Shown piece by piece: positions 1 to 14,976 of a stretch of DNA of 64,000 bases (position 1 is its first letter; each line of letters starts with the position of its first letter). The position numbers and the translations under genes were made by a program. The stretch covers positions 4,073,501 to 4,137,500 of the forward strand of contig JAFCIZ010000001.1 of assembly GCA_017871115.1 (NCBI GenBank). Reading direction: 5' to 3'. Origin of the DNA: Cunninghamella blakesleeana (Eukaryota > Mucoromycota > Mucoromycetes > Mucorales > Cunninghamellaceae). Below the pieces are notes generated by a model. That model saw only the letters and a list, made by a program, of their open reading frames with translations. It had not been told where the DNA came from and did no database searches.

Positions 1-203
1 TACTCATTTTAAGAAAATATAAAAAATATGTAAATTACTTCATAAGTTGTGCTATAATAAAACAAAGTATTAATAAAAAATATATAATATTATGAATAAA
101 TAAATTAGGGTATACTTGATGACAAAATAAATTGATATAAAAAATTTATTAATAAAAAATTATTAATGAAATAATAGTAATAAAAAAAAGTATCGCTTAA
201 AAA

Positions 204-2942
204 TTATTTCTTGATTTTTTTAATACTTCCACAAGAGTTACGCATTTTATTTTTCAATATTATATTTTCAACCTTTTCTCCTTCAGACCTTGCTACGGCA
301 ATGTTTTCCAATTTATCGGTAGCTTTCTTGGCAAAGCTCTGATGTGTAAAATAAACAGATAATCAAATAAACACTAAGCAATTCAAAACTAATATTGATA
401 TTTATATAATAATTATATTTTATTTATTACCTTGATAATTAGTAGATGGGATATAATCGTTGGTAAATTTCCAAAATTGGCAAGACATGTAACAAGGCTA
501 CAACTACCAATTTCAATCATTCTGTAGATACCATCATACTGAAGGTCCATTACATAAGTATACATCATATTACCTATTGAAAAAAAAAAAAAAGCATAAG
601 CGTAACATCAATTAGTGAAGTGCATAATCTTTAAATTATATATGTTTAATTGATTATTTACCATCGACTAAAATACCAGCAACAACCCCATCAACACTAA
701 CTAAAGCTAAATCATCCACCATCATCTTCATTTGGCGACCAAGCTTCACAAAATCACTGATAATTCCTCGGTTCATATTGGTAACGGTTTTTAATTCACA
801 TATAGCCAAATCGAAGCGTTCATTCAACGATCTTGTGTATAATACCCAGTCAGGTTTGTACATTGAATGATTATTAGTATTATTTAGTTTTCTTTTTCTA
901 CATGATGATAAAAAGTTATTAGCCCTATATCAGCCGAAAAAAAAAAGTATAAATATACTTAATTAATAAATAAATGTACAAAGTTGTTTATAAAAATTAA
1001 TAGCATATATTATATTTGAAGCCATATTACCATTCAGTGCCAAATACAGGATTGCTAGCAAAAACAGAATGAAAAATGGAATCAAGAACATCGTGTGCAA
1101 ATGTATCTTCAATAGTAAAGTTGATTTTATTGATTAATTTTGGAGCTCTATGCATATATATATATATATATATATAAGTAATACAATACAATGGGTTGTA
1201 TTTTAATATGAAAAGAATTTTACTTACAGTGTATAAATAATATCAGAAAAAATGAAAGTAGTATCATCTCCAGATTCAAGTGCTTTTTGTACAAATCCAT
1301 GTGCTATTTGTTTTAATGACTTCCAATCTTTTTTTCTTATCTACTTATTATAAATGATATACCATGTTAATATTAAATTAATAAAGCAGTAAGTTGATAC
1401 CCGATTGGTACTAATAATAATGTATTTTTGTTCTTGCCATAGCAATTTGATTACACCAAGAATAGACAGATTCTTCCACGGACACGCTAATAAATATATT
1501 TTCCAAGGAGTCCATTACCATTAGATGATCATTTAGTTTTAGATATTTAGTTGACGATTTTTCTTTTTCTCTACATAGAAAATATATATTATCTAATGAT
1601 CTACACAAAAATAAAATAAAAATGAAAAAAAATCAATATTACATCTTGTAAATTATCGGAATGCAGCATTATAATAAGATGTTAAAATACACCTACAATA
1701 AACGGATGTCAGATAGATTTTTCTTTCTTTCTAAAGATAGTGTCGTAATTCTGAATCTTTGTAAAAATTGAGATAAGTTTAAATTATTAAGAATCCACTA
1801 TTCGGTAAAAAAAAAGCAAAAATAAAAATAAAAATAAATCAACGAAATCAATTATCACAAATTCATCACATAATGATTTTTATTCTTATTAGAATACTAC
1901 TTACAACACCATTATTGTTATCCATTTCACAAGAATAATTTATTTCATTAAAGCTGTAAACAAAACCTCGAGTAGGATGGTAATCATCACTTATATTAGA
2001 TAGTAATCTATCATTATTGTCATTATAATCAATTTTTTCTTGACCATCCCACTGTTGTTTTGGAGCTGAAAATATCGCTGATACAAAAGGTGTAATATCA
2101 TTATTCCCTTCCTTTGATTCTTGATTTTGACGTTGTTGATTTGATTGTGGAGTTAAAGGTACTTCAGGATCAACAGGTACATTTTCCTAAAAGAATAATA
2201 GTATATTTAATTAATTTATATATAAATAAATATTTAATTCATTAACTTATAAAAATTCAACATACATTACTAGGAATAAAATATTAAGCAAGTTGATGCC
2301 AGGTATATGTTTATATTAATATATATGTGCACAGAGTTATTGACAAACAAGTATTTTATTATCATTTTTATTAGAAAAAATGTTCTACTTACACTTCTTG
2401 ACTGCTGTTTGATGTATAATTGTTTTGGTATCCTTCGGTAATATTCCCTCTTTCGACCTTATTGATGTTATTATTATCGCCATCAATATCAAAGTAATCA
2501 CCGCTTATATATATAGCATTGGTAACATCGGTTGTATCCTATAAAAAAGTATTAAGAAAAAAAGCCAATATAGAGTTAACGAATATCACCAAATATATCT
2601 TTTTTATATGTTACGTAATTTTAATAAGAAGTGTTTTAATACCTTCACATTTGACTTAGAGCGCTTGAGAATATCTTTTATAATAGTTTTACTACTATCA
2701 GGTACAGATTTATCATTTACTATTTTTTCCAAGCCTTCTTCAAATATTGATTTCATGACTTTAACTGATTTTATTGTAGGAATTTTGGTTTTCCAATAGA
2801 TGATGAAATTATGTAACGACCATTCAGATAGAGGTTTTTCATTGAAAAATAAAATATCCTTTTTACATTTGGTCGATGACTGGTATTTGTAACTATAACG
2901 ACTATCCATTGAATAAAATAAGTTACAATAAAAAGTTGACAA
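204..2942 (-). CDS. PD-(D/E)XK-like hypothetical protein, multi-exon
   Basis: Unnamed protein of a family I associate with Mucoromycota genomes; function unknown. Exons I can chain on the minus strand, 5' to 3': 2643-2942, 2395-2538, 1905-2186, an unresolved part within about 1401-1608, then 1228-1340, 1031-1147, 662-924, 431-573 and 204-338, with GT-AG ends. The 3' half reads well: a WANNF segment, then KPDW followed 19 residues later by CELKT, which fits the PD...(D/E)XK nuclease core, then GILVDG and a MDLQYDGIYRMIE block. The first Met (2942) is taken as the start; a Met 11 codons further in is an alternative. The central exon is frame-ambiguous: one frame is open from 1608 to about 1450 and another from there to 1401. 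So the gene may be frameshifted, or may have an intron I cannot place. The N-terminal half has no recognisable domain. Confidence 0.6.
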
Positions 2943-3110
2943 AAAAGTTATGCAAAGAAATAAAAGGGATTCTTTGAAAATCTCCGAACCAATTTAATTT
3001 TACAACCCTACATTTAATTCACTTTATATATTTTTTTTGTTCACACGCTGTTTTTATTTATTTCTCTTTTTTTTATTATTTTTTACCTTACAGACTGGCA
3101 TAACATTGAT

Positions 3111-3349
3111 CTAGCTAGGGTTCTTATTTTTATTTTCAACAATAAAAGTAGTTCTGACCAACGGCATATCTATATCGTGTAGGAGTGCTTCTTTTAAGAA
3201 AAAGAAGTAATTAGAAGATATAGGTAACCCGCTAGCTTATCTTTAGTGACTTGGGTTCTTGCTCCAAAAGTTCTGACAAACGCTTGCTCTTTAATAATAA
3301 TGCTTTTTAACAAGTATTATTTTATTGCTGAGTATGCCGCATAAAGATA
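3111..3349. repeat. structured tandem unit, copy 1
   Basis: First of two near-identical units, 280 nt apart start to start. It folds into two consecutive hairpin domains. Domain 1: CTAGC (3111-3115) pairs with GCTAG (3231-3235), GGGTT (3118-3122) with AACCC (3226-3230), CTATATC (3170-3176) with GATATAG (3217-3223), and CTTCTTTT (3188-3195) with its complement at 3200-3207 around a four-base loop. Domain 2: TATCTTTA (3238-3245) pairs perfectly with TAAAGATA (3342-3349), with an inner AATAATGCTT/AAGTATTATT hairpin. No coding frame. It may be a non-coding RNA gene or a small repeat; the transcribed strand is unknown. Confidence 0.75.
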
Positions 3350-3390
3350 ATATTATAAATGTTATGTTGAATCTTTCAAAGCAATTGAAA

Positions 3391-3630
3391 CTAGCTAGGG
3401 TTCTTATTTTTATTTTCAACAATAAAAGTAGTTCTGACCAACGGCATATCTATATCGTGTAGGAGTGCTTCTTTTAAGAAAAAGAAGTAATTAGAAGATA
3501 TAGGTAACCCGCTAGCCTATCTTTAGTGACTTGGGTTCTTGCTCCAAAAGTTCTGACAAACGCCTGCTCTTTAATAATAATGCTTTTTTAACAAGTATTA
3601 TTTTATTGCTGAGTACGCCGCATAAAGATA
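3391..3630. repeat. structured tandem unit, copy 2
   Basis: Second copy of the 240 nt unit, same orientation as the copy at 3111-3349, with a 41 nt unrelated AT-rich linker between them. It differs from copy 1 by three single-base changes, each T in copy 1 and C in copy 2, and one extra T in a T-run. All the domain-closing stems are kept. Confidence 0.75.
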
Positions 3631-5018
3631 GTACTGTTCTTTTGCTTCCAGTCATAATATAAAATCTATGGTTGATAGTTGGTTATGGTAAGCTATATAT
3701 CTATATCAATATTTATATACACATATACTTTTTTTTCTCTCTGAACTGTTTAGGTTATTTATTTAAATCGAGGAGGTGCTTTTTATTTGGTTGTGGTCCA
3801 AAAACCATCAAGTGGAGTTTTACACAGAACTAATGGACTGAGCACCATAACGCATCTATGGCGCTGATCACAAATCTTGTATGAATTCGAAATTTTATTA
3901 ATAAAATGAAATAAAACTAAAATAAAATAAAGTAATCCAATAAAATAAAATAACTTAAAATTCAAAATAAGAATTTAAACAAACTATAAACTGATATATA
4001 CCAATTAAGTACATACATATACGTAATAGTAATAATAAATATATAAATCTCTATAATGGGAAAAGAAGAGTAAATATATATATGAGTCACGAAGAACATT
4101 AAAGACATAAAAGAAAAAAAAGAAAAAGGCCTATGTTAATTATACATAAATGTAACAATATATATCTCTCTTTCACATAATTTTTCACATTTAGCAAAGT
4201 GAGAGTATAGTAGTGGGAGATATCACAGTAATTTTTTTCTTTTTTTTCTCATAATTATAAAAATTAAAGAAAGAAAAAAGAGAAAAAGAGAAATGAAAAC
4301 TGATATTTATATCTTATGCTTTTAAATTAAATTGAGATTGACAAGTACAAATGCACTGATTAAGCGAACAAAATGTAATAATTGTTTTATTTTTATAAAA
4401 GTGATACAAGAAGTTTTTTTTTGTTTTTTTCAAGTAAAGAAAACTCGATGAGTGTTTATTTTAAATCAATAATAAGCTGTCATTCGATTAAAAATAAAGA
4501 CTTGAAAAAATAAAATTCATAGCACTCTATTTTCTTAAAATATATTCCAAACACTTTAAGTAGATATTATTCTCATTTCAATGGCCAGTAAACTAATTGC
4601 AAAATATCAAATTAGCATCTTTTACGAATTCAGCTGATAATAATAATAATAATAAAAGATAAATGGGTCATATACATACATTAAATTTTTTTTATATGAT
4701 GTAACAATGCCACCACATTTTAATATAAAAGAGCTAGTTTTCCAAAATAAAAATAATAAATAAATAGATGATAATTATCAAAATATATATATCAAAAAAA
4801 ATAAAAAAATAAAAAAAGAATACATTTGGAAAGCTTTAGCAATTAATTCCTAATTTATAATTTTAGAATTGTGATTATATCAATGAGTTTAGTGGATAAA
4901 ACTAATTAATAATAGATGATCCATTATTTTTTTATAATACATAGACTGATAGATATTGTTTATATAATTTTTAATTATACTCTAGAATCCATTTTTTAAT
5001 TATTAAAAATAATTGCAG

Positions 5019-5395
5019 AAAATCGATGCTTTCATCAAGTTCTTTCATGGAACACACAAAGATATGAAACTGAAAACTACTAATTACGAGGATAGTTACA
5101 ACGAATAAGAAAATCTGACAAGCTTTTCAAAATCGCAATATTACATTAACTCTTCATTATCAAATTCTTTACAAATACAACGAATACATAAAAAGGAATA
5201 AAAATAATAATCTAGAAGATAATCTTACATGATATACCCAAAGAATGTGATTGAAAAGTAACACCTCATATGCGATATTTAGGAGTCAAGATCACAAACG
5301 AAGGCAGTTATTCAAATAATCCATTTTGCAATTCTAGTGATACTGTTAGAGAGATTGTAGCAATTACTCTCTGGCTACGACGATTCAATGAATAA
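5019..5395 (+). pseudogene. decayed coding fragment, possibly LINE-type reverse transcriptase
   Basis: Codon-like stretches interrupted by stops. From 5019 one frame reads KIDAFIKFFHGTHKDMKLKT and onwards to a TAA, then continues in the same frame for a further 29 codons. A 41-codon frame at 5270-5395 begins MRYLGVKITNEGSYS. The YLGV motif followed by a short polar run is common in the C-terminal part of non-LTR reverse transcriptases. There is no intact catalytic YADD box here. The assignment is inference from one motif plus the order of segments. Confidence 0.3.
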
Positions 5396-5955
5396 AGTAA
5401 TAGTTTAAGTAGTTATCAAGAAATTTATGGCCGTTCACCATAATCGCTTTGAAATTTATTTATATAATTGCAGCCGAACATCATGAAGGGATAATACAGT
5501 TCTGAATGTATGTATATATAATACTAGTATATTCTTAATAAATCTGTACATACATGTATTTTAAAATATAAAATACAGTAAAATAACATTTTTTATACAT
5601 TTTTTAATAACCTTCTTTTTTCTCCCTCTCTTTTTTAAAAACATGTTATTATTTAGGTATTTATTTGGAATATATGATGTAGATAATATAATTTATATAG
5701 TTAACAATTGATTTGATGAATCATTTTATTAATTAATAAAATACATTGTAGTTGGATAATTTTTCATTTTATTATCGATACTGAAAGTGTACAAAAAAGA
5801 AAAAAGCTATAGGTATTTTTATAAAATGCATTACTTTTCCTCTGCAAATTTCTCGTCAGTGGCTTGCTTTTTCTTTAAATGGGCTGAATTTTAAAAAATT
5901 CACTTTTTTTTCTTCTTTACTATCTAATTATTTTAAAAATACATAAATTTAGATT

Positions 5956-9569
<3,614 letters not shown>

Positions 9570-10756
9570 TTTTTTTAAAGTAATAATTATATAATCATTC
9601 TATTCTCATAAGTATTTTTTTTATAATTTATATAACACATTCTCCTCTATATATTATTTTTATAAATCATTTGTTTTTCCCATTCATTTATAATCATCCA
9701 TTTTTTTATGCATTTTTTCTTTCCAAATATATATAAATATAACCTTTTTTTTTTGTTTTTGTTTTTTTGATTTTGGTTTTGATTTTGATTTTGATTTAAT
9801 ATGTTATCATGTGATTTTTTCATTGTGGTTTTTATTTTTATTAAGCAAAAAAAATAATTCATTTAAAAATAATTATCCTCTCCCCCCCCCCCAAAAAAAA
9901 AAAGAAAAACCATGATAGATATCTATTATATCAAAAACCTAAACGAAAAGAAGTACGTATATATATAAAAAATGATCATTATTCTATTCTATTTTTACTC
10001 CATATTTTTCCAGAATTTACAGAACTGATTGATAAGCTAAAAAAAAAATTATAGTAAAAAAAAATTTTTTTAAATCAAGTCCAATAAAAATAAACGTGAT
10101 ATTTTTTTTTATTCGATCTAGTATTATATAATACTTCAGTATCGGGACTGAATTTAGAATACAAAAGATGCCGACCTATGATTAAAAAAAAAAAGACTGA
10201 AAAAACAGGAAAAAAAAAAAAAAAGGTGCATCTATCTCCGCTTTATTAAGGGAATAAAGAAATTGAAAAAAAAAATACGTTTTGACAAGTAAAAAAAAAC
10301 AACGGTTAAAAAATAAAGAGGATGGTATAACTTTTTCGGGAAATTACGAAAGAAAAAAGGAAAGATTGCTGTAAATCTCTCATTTTTTTTTTGTAACCAT
10401 ATTGTTATCGATATATATATATGATTATAATTATCAACAATCCAAAAAAAAAAAAAATGCTTCAATCGTTGGTGCGTGCAAATTTTAAAAATGTATGTGG
10501 AACGAAAATAGCTTTTTTTAAATGCGGGGTAAAAAATAAAATGGTAAAAGAATAGTTACACGATGATTGTTGAGTTTATTTAAACCGACATTATCCGTTT
10601 TTATTATTAAAAGAATAAAAAAGCAAAATTCAACACGTGAGAAAAATAATGGATAAAAGAAGTATTTATAAAGTAAAATAATAAATATAAATAGAGTGAG
10701 GTATATATTTTTAATACCCCAACCAAAAAAAATTAAAAAAAATCATTATATTATTA
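9570..10756. other. convergent 3' spacer
   Basis: Spacer between the stop codons of SPB1 and ATG7. It is low complexity: poly-T and poly-A runs, a C9 run near 9883-9891 followed by A-runs, and (TTTTGA)n-like words near 9765-9797. Poly-T on the sense side and poly-A on the opposite strand may serve 3' end formation. No gene seen. Confidence 0.6.
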
Positions 10757-13560
10757 TTAAAAATCATCCTCATCTTCCTCATCATTGATAATCCAATCTT
10801 CATTTAATAAAGCTTCACTTTGTTTTTTCATTTCTTCTAACCCAGTAACTTTTTCTAAAACCATTGAATCAGTAGTCACCTGTTGAATAAATTCTAGAGG
10901 GTTGTTATCAAACGCATCGATCACCTAATCAGATAAAAAAAATAGATATTATAAATATATATATATATATATATAATAGATATATTTATATAAAATATTA
11001 AAAATATATAAATATCTATCTCTCTATCTCCACTTTTTTTTTGTTATTATTTATTATTTATAATAGAATTAAAATGATATCTCACCTTTTTCGAACATGC
11101 CGTGCATTTTTCGTAACTTTGTCCTACAATTAGCATATTGTTGAATTGAGCTAAAAACCCTCGAATTTGATGTGGTATTAATCCTAAAATACTTGATTGG
11201 TTATTATTGTTTCTAGTATCAGCTTCAGCATCTATACTAAAATAATATATAAGAATAAACAATTAGGAGAAAGAATAAATAAATTAACAGATAAATATAA
11301 ATATAAATAAAATAGATAAATAGATAACTAGATAAATATAAATAAAAAAAACTTATTTTACCCTTTTTTGTGTTGCAATAGGGAAACCATTAATTCTACC
11401 GCCAAGGCTGCAGCTATCGCTGATAATCCTGGTCTTGTCACGGTACATTGTTGATCCAGTGTACGATCCGTTAACGACTATATTTTATTTTTTTTAAAAT
11501 ATATATTTTAATGATTTTGATACCACACATATACCCCCACCCCCTTATTATTTTTTACACACCCTTTCCTATTCACCCCTTTTTTATTTTTGTTATTATA
11601 TATTTTTAATTTTACATCTGTTGGTGCCACAATATCATTACAGAAATAACAACCCAAAGACCTTGATAAAGAACCATGACGCATGACTAAATAGGTATCA
11701 AATCCGAGCGCAGCATTAATGACCATCTTATTATATCTCATTCCCAACAAAGTAGGTAACCAACGACTTTCCCGACTATCCGTTAATAAAAAGATCACAT
11801 CATGCTGTTGAAATAAATCCATTAGTAAAGTTACATCTTGATTTAGTTGCTGAAAAGTCGTATTTGGATGACCTGGCATAGGAATAGATAAACTATATCC
11901 TTTGGCAGTCATAGTAGGTTGGATTTCTAACAAATGTTGAGCAGCTATATCAGCTTTAGATGCGCCTCCATTTAAGCAATCTTCAAAACGATACAGGGGT
12001 TGTCTTACAGGATTTGAAAATGAAACTTTTCCATTATCCACAAATGTTATATGTCTAACGCCCCATCCCTAAATATATATATATATATGTAAAATAAAAT
12101 AAGTAAAAGTTAAAAGGGGGATATATTAAGATGTTTTATATATATATATATATATATAATTCATATTTCTATTATTTTTTTTATGCTTTTTCTTCTTTTT
12201 ATTATTATTATTTATTACCAAAAGAGATCTAGCTACATAACATCCGAGTGTTCCAGCACCAAGTAATAAACATTTCGTTTCTTTAATTTTTTCTAAATTT
12301 AATTCAGGCATAACACGCCATCGCATTAATTTTAAATTCAAATCTACAGAAGAATCAGCTAATCTATATTTATGAAAATAAAATAAAATAATAAAAAAGG
12401 AAATTGGTGATTATTATTAAATTATTCATGATTATGATTCATTATGTATACACGAACGATGATAATACTCATATACCTAGTTGGATCCATTAATGGACCT
12501 AAATCTGCCATTCTTGGCCCAAGTTTACCTTGCACGTTTCTTTCCCACCCTGCAGCTTTAACTAGTAATATGAAAAATAAATAATAAATAAATAAAAATA
12601 AAACAATAGAATAAATAAATACATACATACTTCAAAACATGTGTTTATATATGAATGTGGTGATTTATTTATTATTTACCATTTTCATGTGGATAGGATG
12701 CACCTTTTGATAATTCAATCTGAATAACCCTTGAAGATGAAATGGGCTGTTTACTATTATTGGATTCACGATAACAAAGGACAGAATAAGATGGGGTAAG
12801 GTCATGCCACATATGATCTGCCCAGGCTAAGAAGTTACGTAATGGCCAACCAGGTGTAGTGGATAAAGATGGATCATAGAAACCTAACATAAAGGGTGGT
12901 TCTTCTTTTTTAGCTTCATTTAATGAGAGAATTTTCAATGAGTCTTGATCTTTTTGAATAATAAAAAAAGGTTGTTTAAAATTGTGATATAAATTGGTAA
13001 GGGTATTGATCTATATTTTTAAGAAATGATGATGATAATAATAATAATAATGAATACGAATAATTTATTATTTTATTTATTCTTATTTATGTATATTACC
13101 TGTTGATGATTGAATATAGTTTCAATAGAGTCATTTGAATTTAATAACCATGGAGAGGATGGAAGAAGAGCAGGAAAAGCGAACCAATAATAAAACTTGT
13201 ATTTTTTTAAATCCGCAAACGTAAGCAATAAGAACGAATTTAATAATGCTGAATTTTCTATCTTATTTCCAGACTGAATCGATCGCCATATCTTTTAAGG
13301 AAAAACAAACCAAAAGAGTAAAATAAGATAAATAATCCAAGGTCAGTTTTTTTTTTTTTTTATTAGTATTATCTTATCTTATTTATCGTTTATGCATATA
13401 TATTTACTTTATCAGTAGCTTCTTGAAAGAGTTTATTCTTATCCATTGATTGAAATTGTTCCAATGTATTTGTATTTATTAAAGATCCAAACGTTACTAA
13501 ACTTGAAGGTAATCTAAAAAAAGAAATATATAAGTGTACGGTATTCTTAATATATATACA

Positions 13561-13597
<37 letters not shown>

Positions 13598-13819
13598 TTA
13601 CGTTTGAATAGGATTTATTTCTAGAGCTTCGCCAGGTATACATAATGAAGGAGGTAAGATTGTATTATTATTATTATTTTGTTTAGCTATAGAATAATAA
13701 GCTTGTAAAGGTTGAGGGTCTTGAGAAAGTTGTAAAATATCCAATTTTTTATTCACCAAGGAATGCCAAAACGTAGCATCGATAGCTGATTGAAACGGAG
13801 TAAATTGCAGAATAGTCAT
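10757..13819 (-). CDS. ATG7: autophagy E1-like activating enzyme Atg7
   Basis: E1-like enzyme that activates Atg8 and Atg12 for conjugation during autophagosome formation. Ten exons on the minus strand: 13602-13819, 13408-13513, 13100-13291, 12680-13010, 12477-12561, 12219-12363, 11616-12068, 11362-11477, 11086-11236 and 10757-10924. All phases join cleanly to 654 residues, a normal Atg7 length. The N-terminal Atg7-specific domain has the [10 protein letters not shown] segment. The adenylation domain has [16 protein letters not shown] and then [16 protein letters not shown]. The catalytic cysteine is in [11 protein letters not shown] (residue about 521). The tail is acidic and ends [11 protein letters not shown]. 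The start is the first Met of the conserved frame. It is divergent from the zinc finger gene at 14977. Confidence 0.97.
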
Positions 13820-14625
13820 TATTAATAGGCTTTAAATAATGAGAATAAAATTACAAAATGGTAAAAAAATAAATATAGGGAAAAAGAAGTGATTATTAGA
13901 ATTTCAATTTCCGCCCTAGATACCCCATTTTTACAAATATGATTATGCAAATTATATATAATAAATATATATATAATTATCATTATAATAAAAAGTAGCA
14001 ATTTCATGATGATCTCTTTCCTTTTATTTCCTTTATCATTTTATTAATAACATAATTCTTGATTATTACTATTATATTATAAAAATGATGATAATGAATA
14101 TTTATATTGTTTATTGATTGATAAAAAAAAACTATATGTATTTTTTTTTAAAAATATAAAATAAATATAATCAGTATTTAAATACACACATATATATATA
14201 TATAATTATATTTTTATTTATTTATACATATTTAAGTCTAAACAATAAAAAATAAATAAGGCTATATAAAATGTAAATCACCTTATAATTTTATTTTATT
14301 GCTATTATTTACTTATTTTTTTTTTAAATCATATGAAAAACATATTAAGAAAAATAAATAATAAAGGATCGGAAAGGTTATTCTATCTTTTTTTATAAGA
14401 TGACAGACTTCAAAGCACAGACTCAAAAAAAATAATTCAACATGTGAAATGAATAGGAAAGAAAGGCGTGATAAAAATCTGAGTTTCGAATTAAGAAAAG
14501 ATAATGGTATAATATGGAGGAAAAATGAGTAGAAATAAAATATATTATAAATAAAAGAAAGGAAATAGGAAAGGGAGCATCGGGTGTTTAATTTATTATT
14601 TATTATTATTATTATTATTCTCTTA

Positions 14626-14631
14626 CCCCAC
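14626..14631 (-). promoter_or_regulatory. possible CreA/Mig1 binding hexamer
   Basis: CCCCAC on the plus strand is GTGGGG on the minus strand and matches SYGGRG, the CreA/Mig1 consensus. It lies about 346 nt upstream of a gene that itself encodes a CreA-like zinc finger, so autoregulation is conceivable. It is one hexamer with no footprint evidence. Confidence 0.3.
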
Positions 14632-14853
14632 AGCACAAGGATGTTGAACATGTCTTGGATTTGATGACTGATAAAAACGTGCGAAAGATTTGAGCAAATA
14701 AGGGTTTTATCACCTTTATCGATTGGATGGGGGGTGAACAGAAAAAAAAAAAAAAAATTATATAAAAAAAATTTATTATTTATTATAAACTCATCCATGC
14801 TATCAAAACCCGAATCTCCTATTTTCCTTTTTTGGTCTCACCCCCATTTTCTT

Positions 14854-14945
14854 TTTTTTTTTTTTTTTTCATTATATATAAAGTTGAGTTTTTTTATTTC
14901 TTTCACTTTTCTTTCTTTCAATCTTTCATTCTTCTTCTTCTTCTT
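14854..14945 (+). promoter_or_regulatory. T/CT-rich tract before CreA-like start
   Basis: A long T run followed by TTC/CTTT words ends about 30 nt before the ATG at 14977. Pyrimidine tracts of this sort precede several starts in this window and mark core promoters or transcription starts in many fungi. Confidence 0.45.
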
Positions 14946-14976
14946 ATTATTAATAATCGTATAACATTTTATAAAA

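Larger units (their letters stand above)
2943..5955. other. gene-poor spacer with tandem element and relics
   Basis: Three kilobases between the divergent starts of the PD-(D/E)XK-like gene and SPB1. It contains the duplicated 240 nt structured unit (3111-3349 and 3391-3630), an AT-rich stretch with AAATAAAATAAAG-type words near 3900-3960, and a decayed coding fragment around 5019-5395. The rest is A/T homopolymers and short ATA/TAT runs with no supportable gene. Confidence 0.7.
13820..14976. other. divergent promoter region, ATG7 / CreA-like
   Basis: 1.16 kb shared upstream region. Near ATG7 a rare GC-rich block lies at 13911-13925 (CCGCCCTAGATACCCC). A CCCCAC hexamer, the reverse of a CreA/Mig1 site, is at 14626-14631. 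The last 120 nt before the zinc finger start are T- and CT-rich. Open frames here are antisense to homopolymers and have no domain. Confidence 0.5.

Noticed and set aside
3111..3349. The duplicated unit as an H/ACA snoRNA or a group I intron (AAGATATAG resembles the S element).
   Set aside because: No H box in the hinge, no ACA after the second hairpin on either strand, and no P, Q or R elements of a group I core.
3783..3965. 60-codon open frame on the minus strand.
   Set aside because: N-terminal half is translated ATAAAATAAAG repeats; the rest is too short and unrecognised.
14313..14798. 161-codon Phe/Ile/Leu-rich open frame in the ATG7/CreA-like promoter.
   Set aside because: Composition is that of translated A/T homopolymers; no domain and no splice support.
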